A program made the position numbers and the translations under genes. 64,000 bases of DNA from Vibrionales bacterium SWAT-3 (GTDB lineage Bacteria; Pseudomonadota; Gammaproteobacteria; Enterobacterales; Vibrionaceae), in NCBI GenBank assembly GCA_000169995.1, contig AAZW01000013.1:1-64000 (forward strand). Direction: 5' to 3'. Within the stretch, counting starts at the first letter, position 1, and each line of letters begins with the position of its first letter. This document shows, piece by piece, positions 10,765-19,349 of the stretch. The notes beneath the pieces were generated by a model. That model worked only from the letters and a program-made list of their open reading frames with translations. It was not told the DNA's origin and searched no databases.

Positions 10765-10984
10765 TTATTGCTGTGAAACCTTCTTGGTTTGGTCCATTAA
10801 CCCCAACGCTCCGAAGCCTGTAATGACATCGAGGTTGGTTTTCAAACCCGTTTCGTCACTGCCGCCGATGTAGTTTTGTGGCATCTGCACTTGGAAGTTC
10901 TGCAGGTTGTTATACAGCGAGTTAGCGACCTCACGGTTCAGCTCGGCCAGATACACCTCGCGGTTGGCCCCTAGCGCGGCATAG
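10765..10984 (-). pseudogene. 3' fragment of the SPFH-protein gene
   Basis: The last ~70 codons of the SPFH gene, nearly identical to the end of the intact copy (residues from GANREVYLAELN to the C-terminus). It has no promoter or native start, because it begins at the duplication junction. An internal ATG at 10956 would allow a 63-residue product, but there is no reason to expect expression. Confidence 0.9.
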
Positions 10985-11042
10985 CTACTTCTTTGCAGGC
11001 CTAATCAGCGCATTGTCTATTATTTTCATCTTTATGATTTAA
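10985..11042 (+). pseudogene. 3' fragment of frdD
   Basis: The last ~19 codons and stop of frdD, with two base substitutions relative to the intact gene. It marks the left end of duplication copy 2. Confidence 0.9.
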
Positions 11043-11150
11043 GAGTTAAGAGCAGATGCGGGATTCGAGTAAGCGAGTCTCGAAGAGCTTAAAGACAGAT
11101 ACGAGTCTCAAATAATTGAGATGCGAAAAGCTTAAAAGCAGAAAAGCGAA

Positions 11151-11181
11151 AGCAGAGCGAGATTATCTCGTTCTGCTTTTT
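11151..11181 (+). terminator. Duplicated copy of the frd operon terminator
   Basis: Same 12-bp stem, 3-nt loop and T-run as 10081-10111, in the second duplication unit. Here it can only act on transcripts entering from copy 1. Confidence 0.7.
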
Positions 11182-11201
11182 CACAGATACATTTTCAAGC
11201 T

Positions 11202-11630
11202 TCACTGATTCAGTAATTTTATGCTGCAATTGACCGCAACATTAGAACTGATAGCGCGCGGCCTACCATCTGGATGGTAGGCTTTCAAATTTGCCTTTGT
11301 GACTTCTCCGTCAGAGATTCTAAAATGCAGTTGATAAGTCGCGCCTTTTACTACCATGCTGCCAGTAGGACCGGAAGCCCCTTTTGACCTCTTTGCATCA
11401 TTCACCGACCGGTATTGGGTTAAGCAGTGATGCATCTTACCTAATTTCCCTTTTTGCGCTACGCCATAACTTTGTGCGCTGTAATCGTCTATCGTATAGA
11501 GTGAATCTGCGCTTAATGAATGGATTTCAACATACTCTTTCCTGCTATGGTAAGTGAGCAACTGCGAGGCAATATTTAGAGTTACTACAGTTACTATTCC
11601 TATCCATAATACTGATTTGTTGTTTTTCAT
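11202..11630 (-). CDS. Small membrane-anchored protein of unknown function, copy 2
   Basis: A 142-residue paralogue of 10132-10560, in the same relative position in the second duplication unit and the same length. The C-terminal ~80 residues are largely shared (LGKMHHCLTQYRSVNDAKRS, HPDGRPRA, VNCSIKLLNQ). The N-terminal ~60 residues (membrane anchor and following segment) share few positions apart from SLSADS-YTID-YSAQ. Both copies keep an intact frame and ribosome binding region, so both may be expressed. No family recognised. Confidence 0.7.
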   Translation of the reverse strand: MKNNKSVLWIGIVTVVTLNIASQLLTYHSRKEYVEIHSLSADSLYTIDDYSAQSYGVAQKGKLGKMHHCLTQYRSVNDAKRSKGASGPTGSMVVKGATYQLHFRISDGEVTKANLKAYHPDGRPRAISSNVAVNCSIKLLNQ

Positions 11631-11762
11631 TTATTTACTCATTATTGATTATTCGCATTAATGGCTTCCGCTAAGTGATGAGATCCTTCACAACAACTTG
11701 TTATCAATGAACCCATGTTGGCGGCCTTACTTGTCGATGCGCAGCTAGAGTAGACAGATAAA

Positions 11763-11788
11763 GAGGCCAATACCCGTATATTGGCCTT
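11763..11788 (-). terminator. Terminator of the intact SPFH gene
   Basis: A 10-bp inverted repeat (11763-11772 with 11779-11788) with a short T-rich run on the minus strand, 48 nt after the stop codon. Confidence 0.7.
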
Positions 11789-11835
11789 GTTGTTCTATAT
11801 CATTGAGCACTTAGAGCTCTTGGTTACCCATAATC

Positions 11836-13239
11836 TTATTGCTGTGTAACCTTCTTGGTTTGGTCCATTAACCCCAACGCTCCGAAGCCTGTAATGACAT
11901 CGAGGTTGGTTTTCAAACCCGTTTCGTCACTGCCGCCGATGTAGTTTTGTGGCATCTGCACTTGGAAGTTCTGCAGGTTGTTATACAGCGAGTTAGCGAC
12001 CTCACGGTTCAGCTCGGCCAGATACACCTCGCGGTTAGCCCCTAGCGCGGCATATTTCGCTTTCAACACTTCCGCTTCCGCTCGGCCTTTTTCAAGAATC
12101 GCTCTTGCTTCAAATTCAGCGGACAATGCATTGGCCTTTTGAATCGCCAAATTGGCTTCTGCGGTTGCTAGTTCCTTCTCTTTTTCAACTTCAGCTAATC
12201 GCTTAGTCTTCTCGACTTCGACAATTTCACGTTCAGCAATTTGACGAGCTATTTCCACTTCTTTCTGCTGGGAAATAATCGCTAACTCTTTGCCTCGCTG
12301 CGCGTCTTGGACTTCTCGAGTTCGCTGAATCTCTTTGCGGAGTTGCTCGGTTTCAGCTTGCGCTTTTGATGTTTCTTGCTCCTGAATCGCACGGATACGG
12401 TCGGCCACCAAACGCTTCTTATCCGCCAGTAACTGATCAAGTTGCTTCTCTGGCTGCGGATCACCAATTGTGACCTGGGTTACTTGAATGCCGTATTGTG
12501 ATAACGGGTTATCCTGACGGATAGGCTGACCCGTGTTATCCACCACCGGCACTGTCTTCCATACCAGTTGATTGGTTCGTTGCAATTGATTCGAGTTCGA
12601 TTGATTGACACCAACCGGCGCAAGATCTAACTCTTCCACTTCAACCTGACGACGCTCCGTCAGGTAAATGCCTTCGCGTAGCTGATCGCCCAATTTAGAT
12701 TTAAATTGGTTTAAACCACCTTGGAAGAACTCTTCGCCCGTGTATTGAGTCGCCGTAATCACTGTTACATTACGCGCATTTTTAACCAACAATGCATCGA
12801 TCAAATTACTGTTGTTGCGAAACTCCTTATGCATCTTTTCCACTGCCTTCGGGTCATTGCTGAGCTTAAAGCGGAATGTCACCGGAATCTCACCAATGTA
12901 CGTATCAGCAAAACGCACCTGCACCGGATCTAACCTTTGATAAAAATCTTCCCCTTTGCTGTTGCCAAAAGAGACCGTAATCACCTGATCATACTGGGTT
13001 ATCTTGGATAAAAACGGCATTCGGAAATGAATACCGGGCTCGGTAAAGACATCCAACTCACCAGTAATATTGTTTTGATGCACGTAGCTGTAACCGGCAT
13101 CGGTCATCAAAACTGAACTATTAATTGTTAAGCCTAAAGCCAGCAGTGGTACGCCGAATACTGCCGCTTTCAGCCCTTTATGTAGTAACTGACGTCGTTC
13201 TTCTATTTTCAAACCTCTTCCTAAGCCTCGATTTTCCAT
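11836..13239 (-). CDS. SPFH/prohibitin-domain membrane protein
   Basis: 467 residues. One transmembrane segment at about 27-47 precedes an SPFH (stomatin/prohibitin/flotillin/HflK-C) domain at roughly 50-250. A long charged coiled coil rich in Glu, Lys, Arg and Ala follows (about 265-405) and then a short C-terminal region. Such proteins form large ring or cage assemblies on the membrane and often regulate proteases; the partner here is unknown. Start ATG 13239 chosen because AAGGAG lies 6 nt upstream; the ATG at 13263 lacks a site. The 3' end is duplicated at 10765-10984. 13264-13574 upstream shows no further gene; it should contain the promoter. Confidence 0.88.
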   Translation of the reverse strand: MENRGLGRGLKIEERRQLLHKGLKAAVFGVPLLALGLTINSSVLMTDAGYSYVHQNNITGELDVFTEPGIHFRMPFLSKITQYDQVITVSFGNSKGEDFYQRLDPVQVRFADTYIGEIPVTFRFKLSNDPKAVEKMHKEFRNNSNLIDALLVKNARNVTVITATQYTGEEFFQGGLNQFKSKLGDQLREGIYLTERRQVEVEELDLAPVGVNQSNSNQLQRTNQLVWKTVPVVDNTGQPIRQDNPLSQYGIQVTQVTIGDPQPEKQLDQLLADKKRLVADRIRAIQEQETSKAQAETEQLRKEIQRTREVQDAQRGKELAIISQQKEVEIARQIAEREIVEVEKTKRLAEVEKEKELATAEANLAIQKANALSAEFEARAILEKGRAEAEVLKAKYAALGANREVYLAELNREVANSLYNNLQNFQVQMPQNYIGGSDETGLKTNLDVITGFGALGLMDQTKKVTQQ

Positions 13240-13574
13240 GTCATTCTCCTTTAGGGTTGTCATTGAGTTAAATCGAAATAAATTAAATTGATATGCAACT
13301 CGCTGACCACGAGAAATAATGTATCAAATTGTTACACTTCGGAACAATCGAAAGATTCATCAAATAAATAAGGTTTTATCGAAAAATACAAATAACCTCT
13401 ACATCTACAAACTTTGAATTTATGAACTTTGACTATATGGACATGGCTCGAGAGGAAAGTTAAAACTGAATTAAAAAGGGAGGTAGCAAAAAACATCGTC
13501 ATCAGCCAATGGCTGTCACGGCTTTGCAGACTAATCAATACGAGGTCTGTTGTTTCTGTCTTTATGATTTAAAG

Positions 13575-13607
13575 ACAACAAAGCTGGCATCTTGCCAGCT
13601 TTGTTGT
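13575..13607 (-). terminator. Terminator downstream of the (split) nitroreductase gene
   Basis: A 15-bp perfect stem (13575-13589 with 13593-13607) with a 3-nt loop, followed on the minus strand by CTTTAAAT. It lies 34 nt beyond the nitroreductase stop codon at 13642-13644. Confidence 0.8.
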
Positions 13608-13641
13608 GAGCTACGGGTTGTATCTCATCAATACATGCTCA

Positions 13642-13737
13642 TCAAAGAAAGGTAGCGATGTCATCCAGTGACTTCTTATGCATCGCGTGTTCGGGGATGG
13701 TCGCATCCTCTTCAGGGTAGCCGGTAACAATTAACAT
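13642..13737 (-). pseudogene. Nitroreductase-family protein, C-terminal fragment (split by IS)
   Basis: The minus strand encodes MLIVTGYPEEDATIPEHAMH and then KKSLDDIATFL before a stop, the classic C-terminal end of nitroreductase-family flavoproteins. It continues the fragment at 15278-15862 exactly in frame once the intervening ~1,540 bp element is removed (junction reading ...EVDRPY-MLIVTGYP...). Confidence 0.92.
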
Positions 13738-15277
13738 ACATGGTCGCCCCTATTTGCCAAGTACTCACTCTCTAAAAAATCAAACGGGTTAAGATTGCAG
13801 TCATACATCCGGACTTAGTTCGGCATACCTGCCGCTGTCCCTAAAGGATTTCGCTGACTCAATTCTGATCATAATAGCGCATTAGTGTTTTCACTATGCC
13901 ATGTTAAATGCAGGCTTATTGAGTCACGGTCTTACCTGTTTGGCCTTTAAATTGTGTTACCTCTAGCAATCGATTTTGGGCGTTTTACGGGGTTCATCGT
14001 CAGATCTCTCTGAAATGTACTTAGTAACACTGATAACATTCTTATAACGTGTTATCAGTGTCTAAATGCGCTCAATCTTCATGTGTTTTTACCTTGTTCG
14101 TTCTCTTCTTCGTACCAAATAAAATTTGAGGTGCGGATTAGCTATCATATGTTAAATACAAGCCATTTGAGCGAAATTAACTCGCAAAGGCATCGGGGTA
14201 TTGTTTGGGGTTGTAGTCTTCCCCTCGTGTGAGCATAGCCCAGAGTGTCCGTGCGTTTTTGTTGGCCAGTGCTACTGCGGCAACGTTGGTGTTTCGTCGA
14301 TGGATAAGTCCCCCTAACCAACTTTCCGAAGAAACTTTGTTTTTTCTGGCGATTAAAACAGAGCGTGCGCCATGAATCAGTAGCGTTCTCAAGTAACCGT
14401 CTCCCGTTTACTGATCCCAAGTAAAGTATTTTTGCCCCCACTCGAATGTTGTCGAGGTACCAAACCCAACCACGCGGATAGCTGACGTCCATTCTTGAAT
14501 TCGGAAGCATCCCCTATCGTACCGACAATTGCGGTGGCACTGATCAGTCCGATACCCGGTAGAGAAGCTATCCGTTGGCTTAATTCACAATGTTTAAAGT
14601 GCTCATTGAGGAGGTGGTCATATTGCTCAATGTGTTCCCCCAACTCCTTTAAATGCTCATACAGCCGAGATATAACCTGACGAAACATGTCGGGTAGGCC
14701 ATTGTCAGCATCCTCTAAAATTAGCGGTAAATATCGTTTAACGGCCGCTTTTCCGATGGGCATGATGATCCCAAACTCAGTGAGAAGCCCCCTCACTTGA
14801 TTAATTTGTGCGGTTTGGGCTTTGATTAATCCCGAACGGGCACGGTGAAGAGAGAGTAAAGCTTGTTGGTCGGGGGATTTTATTCCAACAAAACGCATGT
14901 TTGGTCGGGTAACGGCTTCACAAATAGCTTCGGCATCCGCGGCATCATTTTTATTGGTTTTTACGTAAGGCTTAACAAACTGAGGTGCCATTAACTTCAC
15001 GTGGTGCCCTTGATTCGCCAATACTCGCGCCCAAAAGTGAGCCCCACTGCACGCTTCCATTCCGATAAGACAGGGCTCTTTATTGGCAAAGAATGTAAAA
15101 AGCTGGTCACGTTTAAGTTTCTTTTTCAGGATGCTTTTTCCATGTTGGTCAACGCCATGGATTTGGAATATATTTTTAGCTAAATCGATACCTACCGTTG
15201 TTACAGTCATGCTCTTTCTCCTATCTCATCGTTACCTTCATAGTAGAAGGCTGAGGGAGGGGCGACCATTCCATTAT
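13738..15277 (-). mobile_element. IS110 family (IS1111 group) insertion sequence
   Basis: About 1,540 bp inserted inside the nitroreductase gene with no evident target duplication. Perfect 12-bp subterminal inverted repeats (ATGGTCGCCCCT) sit at 13740-13751 and 15258-15269, 2 and 8 nt from the inferred ends. Asymmetric subterminal repeats and lack of a target duplication are hallmarks of the IS1111 group. The region 13752-14176 is the non-coding end of the element. The transposase frame is interrupted, so the copy is probably inactive. Confidence 0.88.
14177..15210 (-). pseudogene. IS110/IS1111-type transposase, frameshifted
   Basis: The first part (start ATG 15210, 273 codons to 14389) begins MTVTTVGIDLAKNIFQIHG with the DEDD-type N-terminal catalytic domain: first Asp in GIDLAK, Glu in GMEACSGAH, and the KNDAADAEAI motif. 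It continues into the transposase_20 domain (SLPGIGLISATAIVG, SAWLGLVPRQHSSGGK). At about 14405-14412 the frame shifts, after which the C-terminal part (RTLLIHGARSVLIARKN to the stop at 14177) continues one frame off. Adding one G to the CGGG run restores KRGDGYLRTLL. A true mutation is most likely; a sequencing error cannot be excluded. Confidence 0.9.
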
Positions 15278-15862
15278 ATAAGGGCGATCGACCTCATTGT
15301 CCCGTCCACAAATCTTGCTCAAGAAACTCATTGGCTTGGGTGTATGAGTCAAAGTACCCAAGCCAGCATTGTGTAGCGCTTGAAGCAAAAAACCAGTGGC
15401 AATCCCGACAGACTCATGCACGTAATAATTGACTTGTTCGCCATCGTTCGTCATGCCGCCTTTCTTCTTTGCAAACACCGCAATGAGCCATGGTGCTTTT
15501 TCTAAGTAAGGTTTACTGGCATTGGTACCAAGAGGTTTAAGTGCGTCTAACCACTCTTGCCCTGCTCGACCTTGATAAAATGAGTGTTCCAACTCTTCAG
15601 CAGCTTGGCGTATCTGCCCTTTAACGTCGGCACTATTAATAGCAACAAAATGCCAAGGCTGATGGTTAGCACCACTCGGGGCGGTTCCTGCCGCTCGAAT
15701 GCAGTGTTCAATCACATCTTTTGCCACAGGGCGATCAGAGAAGCTCCGAATTGAATGACGTCGCTGAAGTTGCTCAAGGTTATGAAGTGCTCTTGCTGCC
15801 ATTTCTTGTGGCGGATATTCCACAAAATCGTTAAGCGGATGATGTTGTTCTGGTGTCGACAT
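15278..15862 (-). pseudogene. Nitroreductase-family protein, N-terminal fragment (split by IS)
   Basis: Starts at ATG 15862 and encodes the first ~195 residues of an FMN-dependent nitroreductase: [13 protein letters not shown] (FMN phosphate site), [13 protein letters not shown] and [18 protein letters not shown]. These are typical of the subgroup of NAD(P)H oxidoreductases acting on nitro compounds and quinones. The open frame runs 18 codons into the insertion sequence (to 15221), replacing the native C-terminus, so the protein is probably non-functional. 15863-16203 upstream is non-coding and should hold divergent promoters. Confidence 0.9.
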
Positions 15863-16203
15863 AGTGCTTCCTTGCGCTTACTGGTGTTTGATTCAATATA
15901 GTCACAAATTTTCGACTCGCCTGTTCATCTTTATCAAAGCAACGTGATAGTGAGATGCAGTTCAACTATTCACCAACCGTTCTTTGCCTCACATCAATTG
16001 GTTTTAAAAAGTCGGCTTGAGCACGCATTTGAGGCTCATCATTAGCGCAAATAAAGAAAGTTAATAGCACGATCTCTATCACTAATAAGAGCCCCTCGAT
16101 TTTGATTTTTTCGATTACCATAATCGCAACCCATTGTTTAAATTGAAGTCATTGATAAAACCATTAGCATTTGCCCCTTTCTTATACAAACGGTTACCTA
16201 TCC

Positions 16204-17451
16204 ATGCACCAATCAGATACAGCCTTAAACAGTCAAAGCGGGCGTTGGACACAGCACGATACTCAATGGGTATTGAGTTTATTTGGTACAGCTGTCGGCG
16301 CAGGTATTCTATTCTTACCTATTAACCTAGGCCTAAGTGGTTTCGTTCCATTGCTCATCATGGCAGCCTTGGCATTCCCTATGACTTTCTTAGCGCACCG
16401 TGGCTTTACTCGCTTCGTTCTATCTTCCAGCCAAAAAGACGCAGACTTTACTGATGTCGTCGCTGAACATTTTGGAGCTACCGCAGGACAAATCATTTCA
16501 CTGCTGTACTTTTTGTCTATCTTCCCGATTTTATTAATTTATGGTGTCGGATTAACGAATACCGTCGATAGCTTTATGGTTAACCAAGCTGGACTAGAGT
16601 CACTGCCGCGACCTTTTCTGTCAGGAGCCTTAGTGACAGGGTTAATCGCAGTGATGATCGCTGGCGAGAAAATCATACTTCGTACACTCTCGTTGATGGT
16701 TTATCCCCTAGTCGCGATTCTGCTATTTTTGTCTGTCTACTTGATTCCGAGCTGGCAGGTTCCTGAGCTGACGATGCCTTCATTATCTTCTTTGGGCAGC
16801 ACGCTATGGCTATCCACGCCAGTGGTGATCTTCTCATTCAGTCATTTAGCAGCACTCTCCTCATTTGCTCACGCTCAACGCAGCCATTACGATGACAGCG
16901 CTAGAGGAAAATCAGAGCACATCTTACGACGTACCAGCATCATGCTGATCCTGTTTGTGATGCTGTTTGTATTTTCTTGTGTTTTGACACTGTCTCCTGA
17001 ACAGCTAGCGCAAGCTAAGGAACAAAACGTGTCGATTCTGTCTTATCTGGCCAACGTTAAAGACAACCCGTTCATTGCGACGCTTGGCCCGATTGTGGCG
17101 TTCCTAGCAATAACATCATCATTTATTGGCCACTTCTTAGGTGCGAGAGAAAGCATGGTTGGGATGCTGACCAAAAGTACCTCCCTATCCACACCTTTGG
17201 CTCATAAAGTGACAATAATCTCACTGTTTGCATCGATCTGGGTGGTAGCGATAGTCAACCCGAGCATTTTAGGGATGATGGAAGCTTTGTCTGGGCCTGT
17301 GATCGCAATGATCTTGTTCGTTATGCCTATGGTGGCCGTGTATAAGGTGGAGGCATTACGCCGCTATAGAAAGGATTTATCGTGCGTCTTCATCTTGTTG
17401 GTGGGTGTCGTCGCCGTGAGCGCTTTAGTGTTTAGCTTAGTTAAGCCATAG
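16204..17451 (+). CDS. SdaC-like serine/HAAAP-family amino acid transporter
   Basis: A 415-residue inner-membrane protein with about 11 helices, closely resembling E. coli SdaC over its length: GTAVGAGILFLPI, AHRGFTRFVLS, VSILSYLANVKDN, GHFLGARE and NPSILGMMEALSGP. The hydroxy/aromatic amino acid permease family imports serine, threonine or aromatic amino acids with H+ or Na+; serine is the best guess. ATG 16204 is chosen for similarity; an in-frame TTG at 16171 would add 11 residues. Neither has a strong ribosome binding site. Confidence 0.85.
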   Translation: MHQSDTALNSQSGRWTQHDTQWVLSLFGTAVGAGILFLPINLGLSGFVPLLIMAALAFPMTFLAHRGFTRFVLSSSQKDADFTDVVAEHFGATAGQIISLLYFLSIFPILLIYGVGLTNTVDSFMVNQAGLESLPRPFLSGALVTGLIAVMIAGEKIILRTLSLMVYPLVAILLFLSVYLIPSWQVPELTMPSLSSLGSTLWLSTPVVIFSFSHLAALSSFAHAQRSHYDDSARGKSEHILRRTSIMLILFVMLFVFSCVLTLSPEQLAQAKEQNVSILSYLANVKDNPFIATLGPIVAFLAITSSFIGHFLGARESMVGMLTKSTSLSTPLAHKVTIISLFASIWVVAIVNPSILGMMEALSGPVIAMILFVMPMVAVYKVEALRRYRKDLSCVFILLVGVVAVSALVFSLVKP

Positions 17452-17460
17452 TGGGTTAGG

Positions 17461-17640
17461 GACGAAAAGCAGATACGGGATTCGAGTAAACGAGTATCGA
17501 AGCGCTTAAGAGCGAAAAGAATCAAAGCAGAACAATACTATTTTGTTCTGCTTTTTTTGTTTTTCGTATCTCGTTTACACGCATCTGCCCTTCCAGCTCT
17601 TCGCATCCCGAATCCCGTTTACTCGCATCTGCTTTTTTAA
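17461..17640. repeat. Purine-rich word repeats flanking a terminator, head to head
   Basis: 17464-17520 carries the purine-rich word repeat in sense orientation directly after the transporter gene. 17562-17638 carries the same words inverted (pyrimidine-rich), toward efp. Between them sits the intrinsic terminator. Confidence 0.8.
17524..17559 (+). terminator. Terminator after the SdaC-like gene
   Basis: A 12-bp perfect stem (17524-17535 with 17543-17554) is followed by a run of seven T residues. Confidence 0.9.
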
Positions 17641-17643
17641 TAC

Positions 17644-17671
17644 AAAAAAAGGCCGCACAAGCGACCTTTTT
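17644..17671 (-). terminator. efp terminator
   Basis: On the minus strand an 11-bp stem (17646-17656 with 17661-17671, one G-T pair) is followed by a long T-run, 43 nt after the efp stop. Confidence 0.85.
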
Positions 17672-17713
17672 CATTTCACTGAACCACCTTAAATCAAAGT
17701 GAGTCCAATCAAA

Positions 17714-18280
17714 TTACTTTACACGACCAACGTATTCGCCAGTACGAGTATCTACTCTTACAACTTCACCGATAGCGATGAATAGAGGTACGCGAACTAC
17801 CGCGCCAGTTGCTAGAGTTGCAGGCTTACCGCCAGTACCTTGTGTGTCGCCTTTAAGGCCAGGATCGGTTTCTGTTACTGCGATCTCAACAAAGTTTGGT
17901 GGAGTTACTGTGATAGGGTTATCATTCCACAACGTTAGAGTACATACGTCGTTTTCAACTAACCATTTAGCTGTGTCGCCAACTGCTTTTACTTCAGCTG
18001 CGATTTGCTCGAATGTCTCGTTGTTCATGAAGTGGTAGAATTCGCCATCGCTGTATAGGTAGCCTAGTTCAACGTCTACAACGTCAGCTAGTTCTACTGT
18101 GTCGCCTGACTTAAATGTTTTCTCTAACACTTTGCCTGACAGCAGTTTACGAAGTTTAACACGGTTAAACGCTTGGCCTTTACCCGGCTTAACGTATTCA
18201 TTTTCGATAATTGAGCAAGGCTCGTTATCCATCATGAATTTTAAACCGCCTTTGAATTCATTGGTGCTTACTGACGCCAT
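17714..18280 (-). CDS. efp: Elongation factor P
   Basis: 188 residues, three beta-barrel domains. EF-P enters the ribosomal E site and relieves stalling at polyproline stretches. The modification site Lys34 is visible in KPGKGQAF; in bacteria of this type it receives (R)-beta-lysine from EpmA and EpmB, both encoded in this window. The C-terminal domain has the conserved ending [10 protein letters not shown]. Start ATG 18280 lies only 33 bp from the divergent epmB start, so the two promoters must overlap each other or the coding starts. Confidence 0.97.
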   Translation of the reverse strand: MASVSTNEFKGGLKFMMDNEPCSIIENEYVKPGKGQAFNRVKLRKLLSGKVLEKTFKSGDTVELADVVDVELGYLYSDGEFYHFMNNETFEQIAAEVKAVGDTAKWLVENDVCTLTLWNDNPITVTPPNFVEIAVTETDPGLKGDTQGTGGKPATLATGAVVRVPLFIAIGEVVRVDTRTGEYVGRVK

Positions 18281-18313
18281 GATTTCCTCTTACACATCTT
18301 TGAGTTGATTTCA

Positions 18314-19336
18314 ATGCCGCATATCATAACCCGAAAAGTCGAATCTGTTGAGCAAAACTGGCTCAAACAACTATCGAATGCGATCTCAGACCCGACAAAA
18401 CTCCTTGAAGCATTGGAAATAGACCCAACACCATGGCAAGCAGGCTTTGCCGCACGCAACCTATTTGCGTTGCGAGTACCGTTAAGCTTTGTCGAGCGAA
18501 TGGAAAAAGGCAACCCGCATGACCCGCTATTACGCCAGGTTTTGCCATTGAGCGAAGAGTTCGAAGTTCATGAGGGCTACTCTGCAGATCCATTAGAGGA
18601 GCAAGACAACGCGATCCCGGGGCTACTACACAAATACAAAAATCGTGCATTGATGATTGTGAAAGGTGGCTGTGCGGTTAACTGCCGTTACTGCTTTCGT
18701 CGTCATTTCCCTTATCAAGACAACAAAGGCTCAAAGTCGGTGTGGCAAACCAGCCTAGATTATGTAGCTCAACACTCTGAGATTAACGAGGTTATCCTTT
18801 CGGGTGGCGACCCACTGATGGCCAAAGACAGCGAAATCGAGTGGCTGATTCACGCTATCGAACAAATTCCACATGTAGAAACCGTTCGTATTCATAGCCG
18901 TTTGCCAGTTGTTATCCCAGCTCGTATTACTGACGAACTGTGCCAAACCTTATCTAAGACTCGCCTAAATGTAGTAATGGTGAGCCATATTAATCATGCC
19001 AATGAAATCAATGTAGAACTTAAACAAGCCCTCCTTAAATTAAAGTTCAGTGGCGCGACGCTACTTAACCAAGGCGTCATGTTGAAAGGCGTGAACAACA
19101 GCGCTAACTCATTGAAAGAATTGAGTGAAAAGCTATTCGATGCCGGTATTTTACCGTATTATATGCACGTGCTTGATAAGGTTCAGGGCGCCGCTCACTT
19201 CTACATCTCAGACGAAGAGGCGAAACATCACTTTAAGGGATTAATCTCTGAGGTTTCTGGCTACCTAGTACCCAAGTTAACCCGCGAGATCGGTGGTCGT
19301 AGCAGCAAGACACCTCTCGACCTACACATTGAATAG
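18314..19336 (+). CDS. epmB: EF-P beta-lysylation protein EpmB (lysine 2,3-aminomutase)
   Basis: A 340-residue radical SAM enzyme that converts (S)-alpha-lysine to (R)-beta-lysine for EF-P modification. The cluster motif CX3CX2C is seen in GCAVNCRYCFRRHFPY (about residue 117). PLP-binding Lys and the C-terminal KLTREIGGRSSKTPLD region are present. ATG 18314 chosen (MPHIITRKVES) because it aligns with E. coli EpmB; the TTG at 18305 adds three residues only. Divergent from efp, as in enterobacteria. Confidence 0.95.
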   Translation: MPHIITRKVESVEQNWLKQLSNAISDPTKLLEALEIDPTPWQAGFAARNLFALRVPLSFVERMEKGNPHDPLLRQVLPLSEEFEVHEGYSADPLEEQDNAIPGLLHKYKNRALMIVKGGCAVNCRYCFRRHFPYQDNKGSKSVWQTSLDYVAQHSEINEVILSGGDPLMAKDSEIEWLIHAIEQIPHVETVRIHSRLPVVIPARITDELCQTLSKTRLNVVMVSHINHANEINVELKQALLKLKFSGATLLNQGVMLKGVNNSANSLKELSEKLFDAGILPYYMHVLDKVQGAAHFYISDEEAKHHFKGLISEVSGYLVPKLTREIGGRSSKTPLDLHIE

Positions 19337-19349
19337 AGAAGTCGTATCA

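Larger units (their letters stand above)
9914..12054. repeat. Tandem duplication of ~1.07 kb (frdD tail + small ORF + SPFH 3' end), two copies
   Basis: Copy 1 covers about 9914-10984 and copy 2 about 10985-12054. Each holds the frdD 3' end, the same dispersed repeat, an intrinsic terminator, a 142-codon ORF, a second terminator and the SPFH gene 3' end. At the internal junction (about 10984/10985) SPFH-gene sequence ends in GCGGCATA and frdD sequence starts with GCTACTTC; I see no repeat at the junction, which points to illegitimate joining. Flanks of the two copies differ at few positions, while the 142-codon ORFs differ strongly in their N-terminal third. Confidence 0.92.

Noticed and set aside
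13332..13538. 68-codon minus-strand ORF upstream of the SPFH gene
   Set aside because: No ribosome binding site, no recognisable features and poor codon pattern; probably chance.
14145..14510. Minus-strand 121-codon ORF inside the IS1111-type element
   Set aside because: It is a third-frame shadow of the frameshifted transposase region and matches no transposase motif in that frame.
15221..15277. Extension of the nitroreductase frame ([17 protein letters not shown]) as its true C-terminus
   Set aside because: These codons belong to the insertion sequence end; the native C-terminus is found at 13642-13737.
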